From positions 27,839,763 to 27,903,762 of the forward strand of contig CM038710.1 in assembly GCA_021613375.1 (NCBI GenBank): a stretch of 64,000 nucleotides of DNA. Reading direction: 5' to 3'. Below, one piece after another: positions 12,766-23,575 of the stretch. Source of the DNA: Megaleporinus macrocephalus. Lineage: Eukaryota; Chordata; Actinopteri; Characiformes; Anostomidae. Position 1 is the stretch's first letter. Every line of letters begins with the position of its first letter. A model generated the notes under the pieces. That model was not told where the DNA came from. It saw only the letters and a list, made by a program, of their open reading frames with translations, and did not search any database. Both the position numbers and the translations under genes were made by a program.

Positions 12766-14439
12766 ACTGGCTGTGATTGCATTATTTTCCAAAATAATAA
12801 AGTTTCAATTGTTTGATAAGTTGAACATTTTATCAGTAACTACATGTAAAATATTATTTTTCCCTTTTTTCAGACTTTTCCTTTTGCTGCGCTGTAGTGT
12901 ATCCAGTTGAACAGGACTGTTTCCATGCAGTTACCATGACATGCTGAGCATTGATTTATGATGATAACCATCAAATATGATGATAAATATTATCATATTG
13001 AATTGTACATCAAGAAAATGGTTTCTTAGAATTAGAGAATGTTTGCATGATATGTGTAAAAGAAGAGGGAAGCACTGACTGTCAGTGTGAACAAAAAAAT
13101 AAGCAGAACAAAAGAAAAAAAAAATCAGGGTTTTTTTTTATCCAGTGGGAACAATATGACTTCCGAATCTAGAATATAAGCCAACATGTTTTAGTCATTT
13201 CCTTTGCATTGCCCAGTTTGGTGAATCATTTATCTGTTTGCTGTAATGAAAAGGACGTGGTATAAGTACATCTATCCAAGGTGAAATTCCTGTCTACTTT
13301 ATTCTCAGTGATTTTGTTGACTTGGTATTCGTCACCTGTCAGTGAATGGAGTAATCATTTTCTAAAGTGCAGTGGTGGAGACACATTTTCGGTGCTGAAT
13401 GTTCTGTCGGACACACAGAAAACAATGGTCCCCTCATGACAGGCCCTTTATCTTGCCATTCTTTGCATTGGTGTAGGTGGTCTAATGTAGTATGTGTTAA
13501 TGGGGATATTTGTGTGGTCTTTGTTTGACCTCCATAAAAGGCGTGTGCCTGTAAACCCGATTACACAGCAGTGTGTATGTGTCTGATGGTATATTAGCTC
13601 ACTCTTTGTGTGTTTTACTTAGACAGTAGGTTATGGTGCTGTGTGTGTGTGTAGTGGTATGTGAGCATGCTCTTTGTGTGTGCCGTGCAGTGAGACTGCT
13701 CCGGGGCTGTGTCGAGGACCATGCTGGGACTGCTGGTGATGTCGGCTGCTGTTGCTATGACAGCAGCTCTGCTCAGGCTCTAGCAGAGGGAGAGGCAGCG
13801 CAGGACAGTCCGGATATGCCCCAGCCCAACTCCACGGCTACACCTCCGCTATTTCCACAATCCGCTATAGCTCCAGCATGGTTGAAGGCATTATACATAG
13901 CATATGTATATTCTTTATTGTTGCTGACATGTCAAAACCTCAAAACAACATTTTTTATTGTTATATTTTTAAACCCATTTTGAAACAACTGCCCTTTACA
14001 CAAACTGAACATTTCATGATGAAAATCGTGAAAATCTAGTTATCTTAACATGCGTTAAAGGGGAATTGCATCAAAAATATCTGCATATTTCAATTGTTGA
14101 GACGTAAACAGAGTCACTGAAGCGGTTTACATAAATGGTTATATACATGTTGAATGAAACCTAACATCTTGGCCTTTCTTTACAGTGGTGGTGATAAGAA
14201 CCAGGGGTCACCATATCTAAAAGCTATTTTATTTAATATCCAAAACCACCTGTGAAGTCACACATCTGCAGTTTTAGGAGTAATTATTATAAATTAGAAA
14301 TGATTTAAATATATATATATATATATATATGTCTTTGTCTGATGTGGGGCACTATTTTGTCTTACTGTGCCTTGTATGTAGCTTTCCACTATAAATGTGT
14401 TTTAAAACATTTTTTTTGCCCCAAATCCAATATCACACC

Positions 14440-15115
14440 AACTAATGATTCAGGCACCAGGTAGTATAACCTTTTTTCAAAGTAATTTTCTTTTAGCAAG
14501 CTTTTAGAAGTGTGAAATGCAACTGCCTTAAACAATTTATATTTTTTAAAGTTTCTCAAGAGTGGCACACTTCATATCAAGGCACTCTGAATGACTTTGT
14601 TTACCTCTTGACAATTGCATTTTGAAAATATCATCATCAATGATCATTATCATCATCAATAATCAAAAATGATCCATTTTTATTTCAGAGACACATATGA
14701 GTGAATTCAGCTACTCTAATGTGCTTTGCCATTCAGTTCCACATCATAGAAAAGCAATACCAATAGAAATTCTTAAGAAGTCATATATGAGCCTAAGATC
14801 GCGAGGTTGCATAGAGGGGTAAAAAGCCCCTCTAGTGTTGGGATGTGGAGCAGTAGAAGTGTGATCTCTGCTGTGATGGGTCTCCATTCAATACATTAAA
14901 ATGAGTTGAAATGAGTTGTGGATGGAACTAATCAATCAACATCAGTACCTGACCTCGCTAATGTTTTAGTGTCTTAATGCAATCAAATCCTCCCAGCTAG
15001 GTTCCAACAGATATCATAAAGCCTTCTCAGAATAGCAAAGACAGTTAATGCATCAAACTCCCCCTTGATTTCTGAAGAAATCCTGGAAGAGCATGTGTCT
15101 AGGCATTCTCCATTC
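14440..15115 (+). mobile_element. Decayed Tc1-like transposon fragment (copy B)
   Basis: Colinear with copy A over about 600 bp: shared blocks include 'catatgagcctaagatc', 'ggatgtggagcagtagaa', 'caatcaaatcctccca' and 'ctgaagaaatcctgga'. Divergence is high and no open frame survives. Unlike copy A it keeps an 'agaggggtaaaaagcccc' block found in the parent element. Confidence 0.7.
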
Positions 15116-15799
15116 TATTCATCTTCATTCAGACAGGCTGCTACATGCTCAGGGTCACACTGACCCTGATGTACATTATTATTACCCCATATATTGGAAA
15201 CACTTTTCTATAGCTTTGAATTCACCAGTGGACGAGCAAGTCAGTCAGCTGCTGGCATTCAGGTGAGCATGGATAAGCCTTGGTCTCTTTGTCCATATCC
15301 GAGTGTTTCTCCGAGTTTCATCATTTTTGACTGAGCATTGGTCAGGGGGCCCGATGAGGAGTTCTGGACAGCCATTGTTTTGTGAACGATTTTTCTTGGG
15401 CTGGTGGTGGTGGTGATGGCGGGGGTCTTGTGCTGCTGTTAGCGGATTAGCGTCCTTGCTCTGCTCTATAGCAGACTGAGTGGGCTCGGCACACAGCTTA
15501 ACCCAGTGCTTTCACATCACATCCTCAGGGTGCGATTAAGAATGCTGCCAGTAGAGAAAAATGCTCTTTTTTGGCCTTTGTGTGCATCTGTGTGTGTTTT
15601 CACTCTGGTGTTTGGTGATTGGTGTCATTTCTCTCAGTGCTAAGCATTTTGGCCACACACACACACACACTATACTACATGTATACACCCATCAGCTATA
15701 CCACTTTCTAGTGTTATGCATACAAAATGTAGTACATCTGTTTCTCTGCTTACTTTGATTTCTCACATTTACCTGCAGTGATCAGGACCACCACAAAGA

Positions 15800-16180
15800 A
15801 GGTAGCATTTGCGGGTTGGATTATTCTCAGCACTGCAGTGACTCTGACATGGTGGTAGAGTGTTAGTGTGTGTTGTGCAGGTATGAGTGGATTAGACTGC
15901 TGATATGTCACTGCTGGACTGAGAATAGTCCAGCAACCAAGTATATACAGCCAACTGCATCCAGTGGACAGAGTCCTGTGACTACTGATGAAGGACTAGA
16001 GGATGACCAACACACCCTGTGCAGCAACAGATGAGCTACTGTCTCTGATTTTGTATCTACAAGGTGGACCAGCAAGGAGTGGACAGCTAGTGGACTCAGT
16101 GTTTATAAATTTCAGCAGCACTTCTTTGTCTAATCCACTCGTACCAGCACAACACACACTAACACACCACTACATTTTGA
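15800..16180. mobile_element. Palindromic MITE-like repeat of a type common in otophysan fish
   Basis: The left end reads 'ttctcagcactgcagtgact' then 'gtgttagtgtgtgttgtgc' and 'atgagtggatta'. The right end is close to the reverse complement ('taatccactcgtaccagcac', 'aacacacactaacacacca'). The interior has 'gatgaaggactagaggatga'. The long terminal inverted repeats and absence of coding sequence fit a MITE. I recognise the family as very abundant in characin and catfish sequence, from memory and without a search. Confidence 0.7.
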
Positions 16181-16339
16181 CATCACTAAGTAATACTAAA
16201 ATATAAACAGTACCATACAAATATCAAAAACAGTCAAACAGCCGGTAAGTACAGCGTTTTTCAGCCACAAGAAGAAAGTAAAGCGTTTTAATAAATGTAT
16301 TTAACAGTAAATTGCCTCAACTATACATGACATCTGATA

Positions 16340-16800
16340 TCTGAGTATTTAATGTGTCCAACCTTTGGTTGTATTGAAGCTTCCATTCTTTTCAGATGAA
16401 TTGCTTTTAGATTTCCAAAGAAATCTAAAAAAGAAATCTGCCACAAGTCAAATATTCAGTTTTAGAAGTTGGTTGCATTTTCTACTTCTTACGTTCTCAT
16501 TAATCCCAAACACATTAAATGATGTTGACATCTGGACTTTTGGGTGCATAGTCCATTCTTCTGAGAACACTAGTGGCTTTTGCCCATTTTCTTTTTCTCT
16601 GTCTTCTTTTTGACAGCTAGACATCCTTTCAGACTCATAGTGTTGAGTTGTCCTCTCACAGTAGAAAGATGGACAAAAACACCTGTTGATTGTTTTAAAT
16701 CTGAAGCAAGAGTAGAGCTTGATTTTTTCTCTCAATGATCAAAGCTATTGGGGCTGTTTATTTGATGGTGACAGTGTTGGTGGTCTTCTAGGGTGTTATG
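16340..16800 (+). repeat. Dispersed repeat family R1, copy 1
   Basis: Shares ordered blocks with copies at 35640-35970 and 49325-49690, all in the same orientation: 'gcttccattctttt', 'catagtgttgagttg', 'gaagcaagagtagagcttga', 'gatggtgacagtgttggt'. Copies are diverged and non-coding. Probably an old DNA transposon remnant. Confidence 0.7.
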
Positions 16801-16879
16801 AGTGTCTGTTTCTCTATATCATTCAAAAGCAACCTATTGATCTTTTCAGTTTTTTCTCTTTTCTTTAGTGTATTATGTA

Positions 16880-18205
16880 CAACCCAAAATCACTGAAATT
16901 GGGGCACCATGGAAAAAAATAGTGTTTCTTAGGTTTACTTTTATTTTATAGCAGACAGTATAACCTTAAACTAGTTCATGTTTTGTCTGGTCCACATTTA
17001 TTTTGTTAATATACATCCATTCCTGCATTTTAGGTCTGCAATACATTCTAAAAAAGTTGGAACTGTGGCAGCGTAGGGTTTGCATTGAGCTAAAAAACAA
17101 AATGATGTGATTTAAAACAGGTGACATTTAATATTATATGGTACAAAAACTATATCCGTAAAATGAATGTATATGACATAAAATGAGGTTGACAAGACAT
17201 GAAATATCTTGGGTTTATACTGTCGGAAATAAAATACTAATACTAATAAGGTGGTTCTTTTAAACATTTCCTGGAATTTGTCTGTTACAAAGCAATGTCA
17301 GCTCACAACACAATCCGTATTGTCCACCTGCGGACGTGACTTTCCCTTTATACAGTGCATATCATTAAATAATACAAGAAATCAGGAGTCATGTGATCTC
17401 CGATCCCTCAGATGGCACTGCGCCAAGAGCCATCATTCAACAACAGCTACCTTTGTCAAGCATTACATTTCGGAGCTATATTCACAAGTACCTTAAACTT
17501 TGCTTGTGTTAACCATGTCCAGATGCAGCGTTGACTTCTCTGTGCTTGGAGTTTCTTAGAAGGACCATTACACAGTTGTGGTATTAGAATCAGTATTCCA
17601 GATTTTGTTTTTTTTAACAAAAAATAAGGCAATGTGTATTTTGGACCAAAGACAAACAGAACCACCAAGACTATTATTAGAAACAAGTCCAAAATTCAGG
17701 GTCTGTCATATGGGGTCAGTGTGTAATTCATACTTCTATTATGGCAGCATTGATGCAGAAATGGAGATCTAAGAGCAACATATGCTGCTTTCAAGAAGAC
17801 ATCTTTTCCACAATCAACATGACAATGAAAAACCACATGCTGCACATATTACAAAGGCATGGCTGCAGAGGAACAGGGTCCAGGTACTGAACTGGCCTTC
17901 CTGCAGTCCTGATCTTTCCCAAACATAGAACGTGCAGAGAATTTTTATAACAAAAAACGTGATGATGACCACCCTGTACCGTTGCACGCCCTAAGATGTG
18001 TTTAAAGAAGCAATGGGACAAAATAACACCTAAAACATTTAATCACTGTACATTATTATTATTATTATAAGTTGACCGGACAAAACATGGCATATCTTCA
18101 TATCTTCATATCTGCATATCGTGCTAACTGCAATTAAATAAAAGTTAAAGTAAATATAAGAAACACTACATTTTTCAATACCTTATTGGAACTGCAGCCC
18201 TTTTC
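16880..18205 (+). pseudogene. Fossil Tc1/mariner transposase element
   Basis: The left end 'gtacaacccaaaatcactga' followed by 'aattggggca', and the right end near 18180 ('ttattggaactgcagccc'), resemble the inverted termini of an abundant fish mariner/Tc1 element whose ends read roughly 'gtacaaccccaattcc'. Between them, 17395-17460 ('cgatccctcagatggcactg') and 17775-17935 ('gcaacatatgctgc', 'ggcatggctgcagag', 'ctggccttcctgcagtcctg') match the helix-turn-helix and catalytic-core parts of its transposase. Multiple frameshifts and stops show that it is dead. Confidence 0.75.
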
Positions 18206-18369
18206 TCATTTACACAATGACATCATCACACAACATAATCCTTATTGGCCACCTGTGGGGGTAGAATGTTTAGCAGGATGCTGCTACCCCATTCAACCAC
18301 GCTGGCAGCTGACCAATCAGAGCACACTGGGCTCATTCGGAGACAGTGTTTAAAGACATATATATCGTC

Positions 18370-18525
18370 ACTGTCCAAAGAAAAACAAATATCTCCAAAA
18401 TGGCAAGTCTACAGGAGAAAGCCTGATTTTAATGTAGGTCAATAGAAGCAGAATCATTTCTATTGGTCCATTCATCAGGAAATTCTCACGCAACGCCAAC
18501 AGCAGTGTTGAAATGAAGCAGAAAA
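18370..18525 (+). repeat. MITE family M1 copy ('tttctattggtccattcat')
   Basis: Begins 'cactgtccaaagaaaaacaa', has an 'aaaatggcaagtct' block, then 'tttctattggtccattcatc' and 'aggaaattctcac'. The same ordered blocks occur at 28310-28470 (plus), and in reverse orientation at 31815-31970 and 38245-38460. Shorter pieces lie at 11870-11990 and 44640-44725. Non-coding and about 150-200 bp, consistent with a MITE. Confidence 0.75.
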
Positions 18526-18972
18526 ATAAAAAACAACAAAAATGGATTATATTTGATGTTTGATATTTAGGCTTTTGGTTAATAGGATGGCTTGTGTCTG
18601 CAAAGTGTGTATCCCCCCTTCATTCAAAGGGGGTGTGCAGTAATGAATAGGAGAGGGGGGCTGCTCTCTGCAGAGCCTCTCTCGGTGTTTGTTTCATGCC
18701 ATGCGGTTGGGCTGATGCGCTGCTGTTTATTTTTGCCAGCTCAGGGTGGGTGTACCCAAAGCAGAGCATTAGCCCAAAACTGTCTGAGAAAAAAAAACAC
18801 ACTTTCACATCATGCTGAGTCTTCTTTCCTAAGCCCCTCTTTTACCTCTCTTTTTCTCCCTCTCTCTTTTTCAAATATCTAACTCAGTTCTTTTCTCTGC
18901 TGTTCCATCTTCTTTCCTTACTCTCTTCCTCTCTCAAGTAACTTCCAATTTCATCTCTCTGCTGTTCTTCTT

Positions 18973-18975
<3 letters not shown>

Positions 18976-19021
<46 letters not shown>
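18976..19021. repeat. (TC)n microsatellite
   Basis: Uninterrupted TC dinucleotide run of about 45 bp at the end of a pyrimidine-rich stretch starting near 18810. Confidence 0.95.
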
Positions 19022-19025
<4 letters not shown>

Positions 19026-19264
19026 TCACTGTTTGAGGGATTTTATGCACAGTGTTTTGAAATAAATAAAGCTATGGCAAATATATAAATAAAAATAAAC
19101 CTGAACTGTGAAAGCAGCTCTAAAGTAAGTGCACACGTTACGTTGGTAGACACTCGGCGGTCCTCACCGGATGTGACTCAACATCATTTATCTGGCCATT
19201 GCAGGACCCTCTGCCCTCTGAACTTTAGACTGGCTCTGGACTGAAAAGCACATTAGGATGACGG

Positions 19265-19345
19265 GTTGAAGGGGGTTGAGGGCGAGGGGTGGGGGTGGTG
19301 GGGGTCATACTCGGGTACGGTGGGGGGAAGGGGGGGGTGGTCACA
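19265..19345 (+). other. G-run cluster, G-quadruplex candidate
   Basis: More than four runs of three to eight guanines with short loops lie between 19271 and 19340 ('ggggttgagggcgagggg', 'gggggaaggggggggtgg'). A second cluster is at 19459-19483. The pattern meets the usual G4 rule (four G3+ runs, loops of 1-7) on the plus strand. Confidence 0.7.
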
Positions 19346-19794
19346 CTTCTCCAACAGTTAATGAGCCCCTTGCATCCTAATTAAACGCCCCCTCCCCCAG
19401 CCCCAGCATGACCATGATGAACCTCAACCCATCATCTCCATAACACCGGCCTTTTAAAGTGGGGGGTTGGCGGGGGGGGAGCAATCCTCCCCCTCCAGCT
19501 CCACGCGGGTCGTATGGCTCTGTGGCGGTAGGCTCGCTACCATAGTCAAGGTGATTAGTGTCAAAAGGCGGATTTTCACTCACGTCTCAAGCTGGTTTTA
19601 CTGTAAGACGTGGCGTTTGCGTGTGCGCTGGATGCAAAGGCGAGGTCTTCTCGTAGCGTTTGTTAAGCTGAAGGGTATGATGTGGAAGACGTGGAATACT
19701 GGTGGGCTTTTTTGGGGGGGAGTGGGTACATTGCCACCCTCTTATCCACAGCACACTTCCCAAAGAGTTGGATGATTGATCACACATAGAGCAT

Positions 19795-20830
19795 GGTAGA
19801 GAAAAAGAAAAACAGAAAGAGCAAAGAAAGGCAATATATAATGAAAGAATAGAGTGGCAGGAAAGAAAGAAAAGGACAGAGGGAATGTAAGAGAGAGATG
19901 GGATAGAGAGAAACATGAGAGACAGGCAACGAGAAAGACAATGAGAAACAACGAGAGGGAGCGTGCAATGGATGTAAAGTGAGAAAGAAAGAGGTTGATA
20001 GAGGGAGAGACAATAAGAAAGAAATTTAAAAATAGAGGTTAAGAGACTATACAGAGAGAAAAGACAGGACAGAGAGAAAGAAAGATAGAGAGAGAAAAAT
20101 AAAGAAACAATGTGAGAGATAAAAAGAAAGCAAATTATAGAGAGAGACAATGAGACAGAAAGAGAGACAATATAAGACTGACAAATGAAAAAGAGAGAGA
20201 AGATAGAGATTGAGAGATTATAGAGAGTGACAAAGAAAGGACAGAGAGAAAGAAAGAGAAAGAAGGAGCCAGAATAAGAGAGAGAGAAGCAAAGGGTTTG
20301 AGAGAGAGACAATGAGACAGAAAGAGAGACAATATAAGACAGACAACAAAAAAGAGAGAGAAGATAGAGATCAAGAGACTATAAAGAGAGAGACAAAGAA
20401 AGGACAGAGAGAAAGAAAGAGAAAGAAGGAGACAGAATGAGAGAGAGAGAGAAACAAAGTGAGAGAGAGACAATGAGACAGAAAGAGAGACAATATAAGA
20501 CTGACAATGAAAAAAGAGAGAAGATAGAGATCGAGAGACTATAAAGAGAGAGACATAGAAAGGACAAAGAGAAAGAAAGAGAAAGCATAAGAGAGAATGA
20601 GAGAGAAAAGCAAAGTGTGTGTGAGAGAGAGAACGAGAAAAAAACAGACAGACAATGAGGAAGAGACCAAGAGAAAGACAATGGGATAGATCAGTGGAGA
20701 CTGAGAGAGGTGAGAGAGAGAGAGAAGGAGACAGACAGAATGAGAGACAGAGACAGAGGATAGAAGGAGATTGAAAGAGAATAGAGAGACAGAGAGAGGC
20801 TGAGCAAGTGGAAGAATGAATCAGATGAAG
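19795..20830 (+). repeat. Polypurine tract with a ~161-bp tandem minisatellite
   Basis: For about 1 kb the plus strand is overwhelmingly A and G. Within it a unit of about 161 bp repeats: the phrase 'gacaatgagacagaaagaga' starts at 20146, 20308 and 20469 (spacings 162 and 161), each followed by 'caatataagac', 'agaagatagaga' and 'aaaggacagagagaaagaaa' blocks. Sequence before 20146 and after 20580 is a more decayed version. Serine/leucine/phenylalanine-rich frames on the minus strand (up to 241 codons) are composition artefacts. Confidence 0.9.
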
Positions 20831-21463
20831 TTTGAGTGCTGACATCCCAGCAGTGATGTTTCCTGCTCCGTGACTGATGATGAGGTGACTGATGATCTAT
20901 TGACTGCTGCCACCTGTAGTTCTCTTCACTGAACTGCACTCGAGATCTGTCCCATCACAATGCAGCCTGCTTTTGTTCCCAAATCCAGATGCAACAGAGT
21001 GAGTCTGCGTATTATGCATGTTTTGTATGATTCCAGGGCTTATAAATATTAACAGCATCCCTGAATAAACATTTAGTCAGTTTTTTTTACTGCCTGGTGC
21101 ACTTTAAGTGACTGGACTGCAGGTAATCAGGAAGGTGTGCTGACTGCAGTGGCCTTATATGAATACCGTCTCATTATACAATATAAAATTCAGCGTTGTA
21201 ATGTAAATGTAATATGGGTTATAAATCACTTATGAATGAGTGCGGAGTAATTACGTTTAGGGATTACAGGGCCATATTTCATGCACACATGTAAAAAAAG
21301 TTGGACGGGTTGTTGCTCATTAAGTGGTAATATCAGCCGAATGCATGTGTTTGGCTGTCGGTGAGCGGAGCAGGAATCCTTCAGCAGGTGTTAAATTGCT
21401 GGTCTGGGGCGGTCGGTCAGCCAGAGGGAGGAAGAGAGGAGGGGGGGAGGGAGAGTGTACACA

Positions 21464-21466
<3 letters not shown>

Positions 21467-21524
<58 letters not shown>

Positions 21525-21530
21525 ACACGC
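21467..21530. repeat. (CA)n microsatellite
   Basis: Long CA dinucleotide run of more than 50 bp, followed by an interrupted CA-rich tail to about 21580. It creates His/Thr-rich frames on the plus strand and Cys/Val-rich frames on the minus strand, none of which is a gene. Confidence 0.95.
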
Positions 21531-21705
21531 ATACACACATGCAAACACAGCCTCACACACAACTGCACACACACTCAGCCTCATGGGACAGCAGTGCGGG
21601 GTGGGCCGAAGGGGCGGGTGGGTTGGTGGATGGGTGGTGGGTCGGTGGGGGGGATGTCAGGACAGGGAAGCCAAGAGGCAGCCAGGAGACGACAGAATGG
21701 GCACG

Positions 21706-21719
21706 GTAGCCATGGCAAC
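21706..21719. promoter_or_regulatory. Candidate RFX X-box
   Basis: gtagccatggcaac differs at one position from the canonical palindromic RFX site GTTGCCATGGCAAC. Half-sites ('ggcaaccggtaacc') follow at about 21742. Motif match only. Confidence 0.4.
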
Positions 21720-23464
21720 GCAGTCGGCCCAAGCAGTCCACGGCAACCGGTAACCAAGTAACAGGAAACGACCAGCAAAGGGTGGGGGGGGGGTGGTAGC
21801 ACAGGCCTGTGGGTCTGGTTAATCATAAAGAGAGCGAGAGAGAAAGAAAGGAGGAAAGAGCCTTGAATTCAATCAGCGGAGGCTTCACTTCGCACTGTAT
21901 TAACCTGTGTTTAACTTCTGCATTGTGTTTTTCTGATTAAGCTTTTATGCCCTGCTTGAAATATAGCCGGGTGTTATGTGTTTATTCATGTGCATAACAA
22001 AGCTAACTTCAGCCGGCTGTGCAGCCACAGGCTCCCTTTGGTCAGGCAAAGTGAGGGACACAGAGACGCTGGGCTTTGTGCCATGATCCATCTCCTCACA
22101 CAAACTGTACTGCAGGCAGGCACATCCAGCAACAACCGCGCGGCTCAGTAGGCCTCTCAGGGCCGCACTTCTCAAACCCACCGCTTTTTACTATAGTAAG
22201 TCAGCAACAACGCCCAGATCTTTATACAAGCAGACAGATTTCACAATTGCATAAAGAGTAAAAGCCAGTTTCTTGAGTGGGCAACGCTTTTGTATATAAG
22301 GCCAGTGATATGAGTTGCCTTCAAATGATGGTTTGACCCTTATCCCAAAGATCATGCTGAGATACATTTGGTTCTGTGATTCTCCTCTGAAGATGCAAGG
22401 CTGATGTAGCTAACAAGTAATGAAGGTGTATAACCACGCATTAGTCTTGTGTCCAGGCATGTGCACAGGCACGCCCCAATAGAGGCTCAAGGCTCTTCCC
22501 TTTTGCTGTCAAACTACAAGTGCATCTTGGTTGGTGTGTATAATAATTGCTTTTTATGACCATTTGTCAAGATGTTTTGGTGAAGCTCAGCCCCACCCCT
22601 GGAATTGAGCTAGGCGTGGGTTCAGGTTCCATTAGCTCCATTGCTCTTGATTGCCCCCTCTGGTGCAGTACCAACGGCTTGTGGAGTTTTAGTTTCAGTA
22701 ACTCTGACCTGACAAGGGTGCACACATCATTATGGCACTGGAAACCAGTGCTAAGGGTTTTTGGCACTGTATCTCTTTCTTTTGGTTTAATTGATTCACA
22801 CTGTAACAGCTAAAGTGCACAATATTACACAGAGGGGTTTTTGTTTACTGGTCCGTATATTTGCAGGGATATAACCACACTGTAGCTCTTGTATATGCCA
22901 TCATAAAAATAGAAAAGTAGAACGTTTACGTGCATGTAAATCAAAGCAATGATAATAAACGTTACCTGATTTTTGATTTTTATGATTGATTTGTTCATTT
23001 GAACTGAACCAATTAGAGGGTTAGGGATACCCTCCATGACCATTGTGCTAATATCAAACATATAGCTGCTCTATTATTAGCTTGTGCTGCAGAAACAATG
23101 TGAGTTTCTATTGTGACCATTAAACATTTGGTGCAGATCTAAATATGGGTGGAGTGTTTACACCTGCCAAATGCACTGTGTAGTTTAGTTCTGCTCTATG
23201 TAGCATCCTAAAAAAGCATTGTATTGCATAATGCAGTTATTTTGTTATGTCATGTATTTTAGCCATCATACAAAGGAAATTTGTCATTATGCAGCCTAAC
23301 TACGCTCAGTACGGGAGCAGTGCATTATTGGCAGCAGGGCAGTGCCAGTAGGAGAGCTAGGTGCTTAGACCAGGGGCAGTATACCAAGTCAGTCCTGAAT
23401 CCTCTGCAATCATTAAATTGTTTCTGGAATTACACTATGTTTGGTTAAGTCTGAAATATGACAC

Positions 23465-23575
23465 ACTGAGTGCATTTACATGCATTTAATAATCTGATCA
23501 TAATTTGATTTCTGTAGTTATCTGATTATTCAAGTGGCCATGTAAACAGTATATTCAGATTCCTTAGATTGGATT
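23465..23575. repeat. Dispersed repeat copy related to 2785-2890
   Basis: Contains 'gcatttacatgcatttaata' then 'ctgatcataattt' and 'gtagttatctgat', with an inverse-like 'ccatgtaaacagtatattc' block after it. Probable MITE. Confidence 0.5.

Larger units (their letters stand above)
11495..15780. other. Intergenic, repeat-derived stretch
   Basis: No gene is supported. The stretch is largely old transposon sequence: an 'accagc' repeat at 11805-12165, two diverged Tc1-like fossils, and a (TA)n run at 14310-14331. The 116-codon frame at 13633-13983 starts in a GT-rich repeat and shows no recognisable domain. Confidence 0.6.

Noticed and set aside
13633..13983. 116-codon plus-strand frame as a possible gene
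   Set aside because: Starts in a GT-rich repeat and ends in AT-rich DNA. No domain, no splice context, surrounded by transposon fossils.
19587..20845. Minus-strand frames of 236-241 codons rich in Ser, Leu and Phe
   Set aside because: They are the complement of the polypurine minisatellite. Composition is low-complexity, frames overlap in several phases, and there is no domain or splice context.
21320..21761. His/Thr-rich and Cys/Val-rich frames at the (CA)n run
   Set aside because: Direct translation of a dinucleotide repeat.
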